A stretch of 8,033 nt of DNA from ANME-2 cluster archaeon (GTDB lineage Archaea; Halobacteriota; Methanosarcinia; Methanosarcinales; Methanocomedenaceae). Below, piece by piece: positions 3,815-8,033 of this stretch. Below the pieces are notes generated by a model, which was not told where the DNA came from, ran no database searches, and was given only the letters and a program-made list of their open reading frames with translations. The stretch lies in contig JAKRWB010000213.1 in the NCBI GenBank assembly GCA_022353185.1, positions 1 to 8,033 on the forward strand, given 5' to 3'. Made by a program: the position numbers and the translations under genes. Within the stretch, counting starts at the first letter, position 1. Each line of letters begins with the position of its first letter.

Positions 3815-5230
3815 ATGATAACAGTATCACAGACCCTTGAGGCCATTAAGGATTCGTCAGCAGAGGAAGTAGTAAGCCAGTGTATTGAAAGGATTGAGAA
3901 CAGTAAGTTCAACACATTCATCACCGTGGCAAAGGAGTCTGCCCTAGAGGCGGCCGGGAAGGCGGAAGGACATACCGGACCGCTGGCAGGCGTACCCATT
4001 GCAATTAAGGATAACATCTCAACCAGAGGCATCCAGACAACTTGCGCATCAAAGATTCTTGGCGGCTATGTGCCACCCTATGACGCCCACGTTATCGAGC
4101 GCCTGAAGGCGGCAGGGGCCATTATTGTTGGCAAGGTTAATATGGATGAATTCGCCATGGGCACATCCACTGAGAGCAGCTATTACGGCCCTACGCTTAA
4201 TCCATGGGACCCAGAGCGGGTGCCTGGCGGCTCATCGGGCGGCAGTGCGGCCACTGTGGCTGCCGGAGAGGTACCGCTGTCCCTGGGCTCTGATACGGGC
4301 GGGTCGGTCAGGTGTCCCGCATCCTTTTGCGGTGTGGTGGGCCTGAAACCCACATACGGTGTGATATCCAGGTACGGTTTGATCTCCTATGCCAACAGCC
4401 TGGAGCAGATCGGACCTATTGCATCTAATGTTGAAGATATGACCATGCTGTTCAATGTGATTGCGGGTCATGACCCCCGGGATTCTACATCAGTAGCCGG
4501 GGATAAGGATTATACAAAGGCACTGGTGGACGACGTGAAGGGTTTGAACATTGGCGTGCCAAAGGAATATTTCGGTGAGGGCATTGACCCGGTTGTGGAG
4601 AAGTCGGTCTGGGACGGTGTGCACAGGCTGGAAGACCTGGGCGCGTCATGGAAGGAAGTAGAAATGCCGCACACAAAGTACGCGCTGGCTGCATATTATG
4701 TCATTGCCATGAGCGAGGCGTCCTCAAACCTGGCACGGTTCGACGGTATGCGGTACGGGCTGCGGCTGGAAAAGGACCACGACTGGCATACTACATACAG
4801 CGAGATAAGGGCTCAAGGGTTTGGCGAGGAAGTGAAACGGCGTATCCTGCTGGGTACGTATGCGCTGTCAGCGGGGTATATGGACAAGTATTACCTCAAG
4901 GCATTGAAGGTCAGGACACTTATCAGGCAGGACTTTGAGCGGGCGCTCAAAGACACTGATGTCCTCATAGCACCTACCATGCCAACGCCGGCATTCAAAC
5001 TGGGTGAGAAGATTAGCGACCCTCTGACCTTATACATGGCAGATGTGAACACCGTGCCAATTAACCTCGCGGGTGTGCCTTCGGTATCACTGCCTTGTGG
5101 TTTCTCGAACGGGCTGCCTATCGGGTTACAGATAATGGGCAAGCATTTCGATGAAGAGACCATTATCCGCACGGCTTATACCTTTGAGCAGAATACTGAT
5201 TTCCATACCAAAGCGCCGGAGGTGGTATAG
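3815..5230 (+). CDS. gatA: Aspartyl/glutamyl-tRNA amidotransferase subunit A (amidase)
   Basis: GatA is the amidase subunit that hydrolyses Gln (or Asn) and releases ammonia, which is channelled to GatB. At 471 residues it has normal length. The amidase-signature triad is intact: Lys65 (in GVPIAIKDN), cis-Ser140 (in PGGSSGGS) and nucleophile Ser164 (in DTGGSVR). The spacing equals that of the well-studied S. aureus enzyme (K79/S154/S178). Other family blocks are GAIIVGKVNMDEFAMG, GLKPTYGVISRYGL and, near the end, NLAGVPSVSLPCG with GLPIGLQIMGKHFDE. The ATG follows GAGGT by 7 nt, 10 nt after gatC. The last codons contain the gatB ribosome-binding site. No oddity is visible. Because tRNA-Asn is encoded nearby and archaea use GatDE for Gln, the main role is probably Asn-tRNA formation; this is inference. 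Confidence 0.97.
   Translation: MITVSQTLEAIKDSSAEEVVSQCIERIENSKFNTFITVAKESALEAAGKAEGHTGPLAGVPIAIKDNISTRGIQTTCASKILGGYVPPYDAHVIERLKAAGAIIVGKVNMDEFAMGTSTESSYYGPTLNPWDPERVPGGSSGGSAATVAAGEVPLSLGSDTGGSVRCPASFCGVVGLKPTYGVISRYGLISYANSLEQIGPIASNVEDMTMLFNVIAGHDPRDSTSVAGDKDYTKALVDDVKGLNIGVPKEYFGEGIDPVVEKSVWDGVHRLEDLGASWKEVEMPHTKYALAAYYVIAMSEASSNLARFDGMRYGLRLEKDHDWHTTYSEIRAQGFGEEVKRRILLGTYALSAGYMDKYYLKALKVRTLIRQDFERALKDTDVLIAPTMPTPAFKLGEKISDPLTLYMADVNTVPINLAGVPSVSLPCGFSNGLPIGLQIMGKHFDEETIIRTAYTFEQNTDFHTKAPEVV
5218..5224 (+). promoter_or_regulatory. Strong gatB ribosome-binding site inside the gatA end
   Basis: GGAGGTG, a near-perfect Shine-Dalgarno, overlaps the last gatA codons and lies 6 nt before ATG 5231. 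It fixes the gatB start at 5231 rather than the in-frame ATG 51 nt later. The gatA stop TAG (5228-5230) directly abuts the gatB ATG, so the two are likely made in fixed ratio. Confidence 0.75.
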
Positions 5231-6724
5231 ATGCGGGAAGGGAGTTTGAAATTGCGTCCGTACCTGGATGAGGTTGGTGTGATGATAGGGCTTGAGATAC
5301 ATGTACAGTTGAACAAGCTCAAGACCAAGATATTTTGCGGCTGTCCCCTTGACTACCATGATGACGAGCCCAATACCCATACCTGTCCCGTGTGCCTTGG
5401 CCTGCCAGGGTCGCTGCCTGTAATAAACCGCAAATCTGTGGAATACTCTATCAAGGTGGGGCTGGCTCTTAATTGCACGATAGAGGAGCATACCCAGTTC
5501 TACAGGAAGAATTACTATTATCCCGACCTGCCAAAAGGCTTCCAGATTACGCAGTACGATTATCCCATTGCCTCAAATGGCTACATTAACATTGAGGGTG
5601 AGGATGGCGAGATACGAATCCGCATCAACCGGGCCCATATGGAAGAAGACCCGGGGCGGCTGGTGCACGAGGGCGGCAGTATCGAGCGTTCCAAGCATAC
5701 GCTGATTGACTACAACCGCAGCGGTGTGGCTCTGCTTGAGATAGTGACCGAGCCCGATATCAGGAGTCCGAAGGAAGCGCGCCGGTTTTTGGATAAGTTA
5801 CGAAATATTCTTGGATACCTGGATGTGGTGGATACTACGCTTGAGGGTTCCATGAGGGTGGATGCCAATATCTCATTGTCAGGCGGCAGCCGGTCTGAGG
5901 TGAAGAATATCAGCAGCCATAAGGGTGCCGAGCGGGCGCTGCTATTCGAGATCGTGCGGCAGAAGAACCTGCTGCGCAGGGGCGGTAAGGTGGTACAGGA
6001 GACCAGGCACTTTGACGAGGCCAGGGGTGTGACCGTGAGTTTGAGGACCAAGGAGGAAGCGCATGATTACAGGTACTTCCCCGAGGCTGACCTAGGCCCA
6101 ATTAAAGTGGCTGACTGGGCGCCTGGGATTAAAGCGACTTTGCCGGAACTGCCTGATGCCAGGCGGGAGAAGTTAGTTTCCTTGTACGGTATTACCGAAG
6201 ACCATGCCAAGAGCCTGACTTCGGAGAAGCAGTTGGCTGATTTCTATGAGGAAGTTGTTATAAAGTGTAGTAATTACTTCAAACCAGATGAGTCTATAGA
6301 TTATTACATACGGGATGATATTGCGCTTCTTGCTGCTGCATGGATTGTGGATGTGCTGAAAGGTGAACTGAACTACAGGAATCTGGGTATTGAAGCGTTT
6401 TCCGTTGAAAATATGGTGCAATTATTGATACTCATAGCAGAGGATAAGATTACAGATGCTAGTGGTAATGAATGCATCCGAAAACTGCTGGACGTCGGGG
6501 GCACCCCCGAGAAAATTGTAGAAGAAGAAGGGCTGCTGAAGGCCCGCGGCGACATTGTGACTATAGCGGTGGAAGAGGTCATTGCAGAGAATCCCCAGGC
6601 AGTTGAGGATTACAGGTCTGGCAAACAGGAAGCAGTAAACTTCCTGATGGGGCAGGTAATGAAGAAGACCAGGGGCCGTGCCGGTGCCAAAGAAGTTCGC
6701 GAGATGATAATCCAGAGGATTTAA
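5231..6724 (+). CDS. gatB: Aspartyl/glutamyl-tRNA amidotransferase subunit B
   Basis: GatB phosphorylates the carboxylate of Asp-tRNA-Asn or Glu-tRNA-Gln with ATP and amidates it using ammonia from GatA. The 497 residues match the family. GLEIHVQL starts at residue 20. A zinc-type cysteine set follows: C36, C38, C52 and C55 (FCGC ... TCPVCLG). YRKNYYYPDLPKGFQ (91-105), HMEEDPGRL (136-144), the DYNRSGVALLEIVTEPD block and YRYFPEADLGP (from 280) complete the cradle domain. The C-terminal third is helical and ends in a YqeY-like tail (NFLMGQVMKKTRGRA) that contacts the tRNA. All key blocks are present and no insertion is visible. The gene directly abuts gatA. GatB rather than GatE is indicated by the lack of the GatE-specific inserted domain. 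Confidence 0.97.
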   Translation: MREGSLKLRPYLDEVGVMIGLEIHVQLNKLKTKIFCGCPLDYHDDEPNTHTCPVCLGLPGSLPVINRKSVEYSIKVGLALNCTIEEHTQFYRKNYYYPDLPKGFQITQYDYPIASNGYINIEGEDGEIRIRINRAHMEEDPGRLVHEGGSIERSKHTLIDYNRSGVALLEIVTEPDIRSPKEARRFLDKLRNILGYLDVVDTTLEGSMRVDANISLSGGSRSEVKNISSHKGAERALLFEIVRQKNLLRRGGKVVQETRHFDEARGVTVSLRTKEEAHDYRYFPEADLGPIKVADWAPGIKATLPELPDARREKLVSLYGITEDHAKSLTSEKQLADFYEEVVIKCSNYFKPDESIDYYIRDDIALLAAAWIVDVLKGELNYRNLGIEAFSVENMVQLLILIAEDKITDASGNECIRKLLDVGGTPEKIVEEEGLLKARGDIVTIAVEEVIAENPQAVEDYRSGKQEAVNFLMGQVMKKTRGRAGAKEVREMIIQRI

Positions 6725-6750
6725 GTTAAATCATTATAATAGGAACATGC

Positions 6751-6755
6751 GAGGT
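6751..6755 (+). promoter_or_regulatory. Ribosome-binding site deciding the nifB start
   Basis: GAGGT lies 8 nt before ATG 6764. The in-frame TTG at 6755 overlaps this site and has no suitable site of its own, so ATG 6764 is the better start. The protein is then 296 residues, beginning MKEERWGDIG. Confidence 0.65.
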
Positions 6756-6763
6756 TGCAAAAT

Positions 6764-7654
6764 ATGAAAGAAGAACGCTGGGGAGATATCGGTTCCAAAT
6801 CTTCACACTTAACAAGTGTGCATCCATGTTACAACGAGAAAATGCATTTTAAGACCGCACGCATCCACCTGCCTGTGGCGCCTAAGTGCAATATCCAGTG
6901 CGGATACTGTGTCCGCTCCATTGATAAATGCGAACACAGGCCAGGGGTGAGCAGTAGCATCATGACGCCCAAGGAGGCGCTGGAACGGGTGGATAAGTAT
7001 GTCAAGGAGATGGATAACCTGAAGGTGGTGGGTATTGCAGGTCCTGCCGAGGCCCTGGCCAATGATGCTACCTTTGAGACCCTGCGCCTGGTACATGAGA
7101 AGTACCCTGACCTTATCGAATGCATTGCATCCAACGGGCTGCTGCTAAGCGAGAAGATTGATGAGTTGAAGGAGGTTGGTGTTAACAGTGTGACAGTGAC
7201 CGTGAACGCTGTCAATCCCGAAACTGCTGCTAAGATATACCACTGGGTGCGGTACCACGATAAGACTTACAAGGGCCTGGAAGCTGCTGAACTTTTACTA
7301 GAGAAACAGTGGGAAGGTATCAAGGCTGCTGTCGAGGCAGGGTTGGTAGTCAAGATTAATACGGTGCTGCTGCCTGATATTAATATGGATGAGATTGAGG
7401 ATATTGCTAAAAAGGGGGCTGAGTACGGGGCTTTTATTATGAATATTATCCCGCTGATACCTTTATATGATTTTGAGGGGGCAGAGCCACCGTCCTGTGA
7501 TGACCTGAAGGAGGTACGCGAAGTGGCCGGGAAGTACCTGCCACAGTTCAGGCTGTGCCAGCAGTGCCGGGCTGATGCTGTGGGTGTGCCTGGGGCTGAA
7601 CCTTGCGGGTCACCTGTGCAGAAGCGGGCGCAGGGTGAGTATTTCCATGGGTGA
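6764..7654 (+). CDS. nifB: Nitrogenase cofactor biosynthesis protein NifB, short archaeal form
   Basis: NifB is a radical SAM enzyme that fuses two [4Fe-4S] clusters with a carbide and an extra sulphur to give the NifB cofactor, the 8Fe core of nitrogenase cofactors. From ATG 6764 the protein has 296 residues. The SVHPC segment (His20, Cys22) is followed by the radical SAM motif CNIQCGYC (C42, C46, C49) within HLPVAPKCNIQCGYC. Next come the IASNG block with C120, the MNIIPLIP block at 226-233 and the C-terminal CQQCRADAVG (C265, C268), which supplies ligands for the substrate clusters. All expected cysteines are present, so it should be active. It lacks the C-terminal NifX-like domain of proteobacterial NifB, as is normal for methanogens. 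It starts 39 nt after gatB and may be partly co-transcribed with it. No nifHDK genes are in the window. Confidence 0.95.
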   Translation: MKEERWGDIGSKSSHLTSVHPCYNEKMHFKTARIHLPVAPKCNIQCGYCVRSIDKCEHRPGVSSSIMTPKEALERVDKYVKEMDNLKVVGIAGPAEALANDATFETLRLVHEKYPDLIECIASNGLLLSEKIDELKEVGVNSVTVTVNAVNPETAAKIYHWVRYHDKTYKGLEAAELLLEKQWEGIKAAVEAGLVVKINTVLLPDINMDEIEDIAKKGAEYGAFIMNIIPLIPLYDFEGAEPPSCDDLKEVREVAGKYLPQFRLCQQCRADAVGVPGAEPCGSPVQKRAQGEYFHG

Positions 7655-7706
7655 GTGAGGGGTTATCTGGTTGGGTCGGTTAATAGGCAGATAATCCTGA
7701 AAATGC

Positions 7707-7740
7707 TATACAGGCCCCGTTACAATTTGTACGGGGTATA
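7707..7740 (+). terminator. Imperfect hairpin between nifB and the edge gene
   Basis: CCCCG (7715-7719) pairs with CGGGG (7732-7736), and TACA with TGTA inside around an ATT loop, with one bulged T. Outside, TATA (7707-7710) can pair with TATA (7737-7740) across an asymmetric bulge. It lies about 55 nt after the nifB stop and 27 nt before the next ATG. No T-run follows, so a terminator is only one reading; an operator or a 5' leader structure for the next gene is the other. It is the only structure noticed in 7655-7766. Confidence 0.35.
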
Positions 7741-7766
7741 CCAGTGACTAAGAAGGTGTGCATAAT

Positions 7767-8033
7767 ATGGCAGATCCAATGGCAATTGAAAAATTAGTTT
7801 CCCAATTATATGAAAATCGAGGTTATTTCACGAAACTTCGATATCCATATAAAAGTAAAAAAGGTGCAAATAAAGATGTAGATGTAATTTGTATTAAAGG
7901 AAATGAATTACTCTTAATTAGTGTTAAAAGAGTGGGCTCTCATCAGTGGTTTTTAAAATGTGAAAATGAAGAAGAATATGAAAGCCATACAATTAGTAAT
8001 GCTGTAAGACAATTATTAGATGAAGATTTAGAA
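7767..8033 (+). CDS. Putative PD-(D/E)xK nuclease-like protein, N-terminal part
   Basis: ATG 7767 follows AAGGTG by 8 nt, and 89 codons stay open to the right edge, so the gene is truncated by the window. The N-terminal helix carries an early Glu (E8 in AIEKLVSQLYENRGY). Then a Lys-rich turn leads to KDVDVICIKGNELLLISVKR. The pattern D39 (or D37), a short hairpin, then S52-x-K54 at the end of a hydrophobic strand fits the core of restriction-endonuclease-like folds, where E/Q/S-x-K is common. Such proteins include Mrr-type and other DNA-repair or defence nucleases. The function is therefore a guess at fold level. Codon and base use is strikingly AT-rich (AAA, GAA, ATT, TTA) compared with the nifB-gat operon next door. 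This suggests a different origin, perhaps horizontal transfer. No partner gene is visible. Confidence 0.6.
   Translation, partial: MADPMAIEKLVSQLYENRGYFTKLRYPYKSKKGANKDVDVICIKGNELLLISVKRVGSHQWFLKCENEEEYESHTISNAVRQLLDEDLE

Noticed and set aside
3009..6582. Open frames antisense to or out of phase with the asn/gat genes
   Set aside because: They lie wholly within well-matched gatA, gatB and asparagine-synthetase frames, have no recognisable motifs or matched ribosome-binding sites, and are shadows of GC-rich codon use.
6755..6763. TTG 6755 as the nifB start
   Set aside because: It overlaps the GAGGT ribosome-binding site that serves ATG 6764 and has no site of its own.

Overview
The window looks like chromosome of a methanogenic or methane-oxidising euryarchaeon, probably near Methanosarcinales/ANME-2 and related lineages. 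Reasons: two tRNA genes without encoded CCA; TATA-type promoter elements with archaeal GGTG/GAGG ribosome-binding sites; a short archaeal-type NifB without a NifX domain; a GatCAB set of archaeal style; and a single-domain S-layer-like protein with an archaeal C-terminal sorting tail. The phylum-level call is fairly secure. The finer placement is inference.

Left part (1-2620), AT-rich and loosely packed. It holds the start of a small exported protein leaving the window on the minus strand, then a long stretch with no intact gene. That stretch contains two palindromes and a decayed tyrosine-recombinase (integrase) remnant lying directly against the 3' end of a CAT-anticodon tRNA (likely tRNA-Ile2, possibly Met). 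A tRNA-Asn(GTT) follows, on the same strand. Next come an unrecognised Cys- and Pro/Glu-rich protein (+), a signal-peptide/S-layer-domain/Thr-Pro linker/C-terminal anchor protein (-), and a small Cys-rich protein with a TTG start (-). The tRNA/integrase arrangement suggests an old integration site.

Central part (2621-7654), visibly more GC-rich and tightly packed on the plus strand: a stand-alone asparagine-synthetase domain protein, gatC, gatA, gatB, then nifB. The first two genes overlap by 4 bp, gatC and gatA are 10 nt apart, and the gatA stop abuts the gatB start, so these four form an operon. GatCAB converts Asp-tRNA-Asn and/or Glu-tRNA-Gln to the amidated form; in archaea, which use GatDE for Gln, its role is mainly Asn-tRNA formation. 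The first gene also points to asparagine or amide chemistry, and the substrate tRNA-Asn gene lies about 1.8 kb upstream. nifB makes the NifB cofactor of nitrogenase and follows after 39 nt with its own ribosome-binding site.

Right edge (7655-8033): a hairpin, then the start of an AT-rich gene with a PD-(D/E)xK nuclease-like pattern, cut by the window end. Its composition differs sharply from the operon and may mark the start of an accessory region.

I see no clear new multi-gene system. The best leads are the glutaminase-less asparagine-synthetase protein fused into the gatCAB operon, the integrase relic at the tRNA, the small Cys-rich protein, and the nuclease-like gene at the edge.
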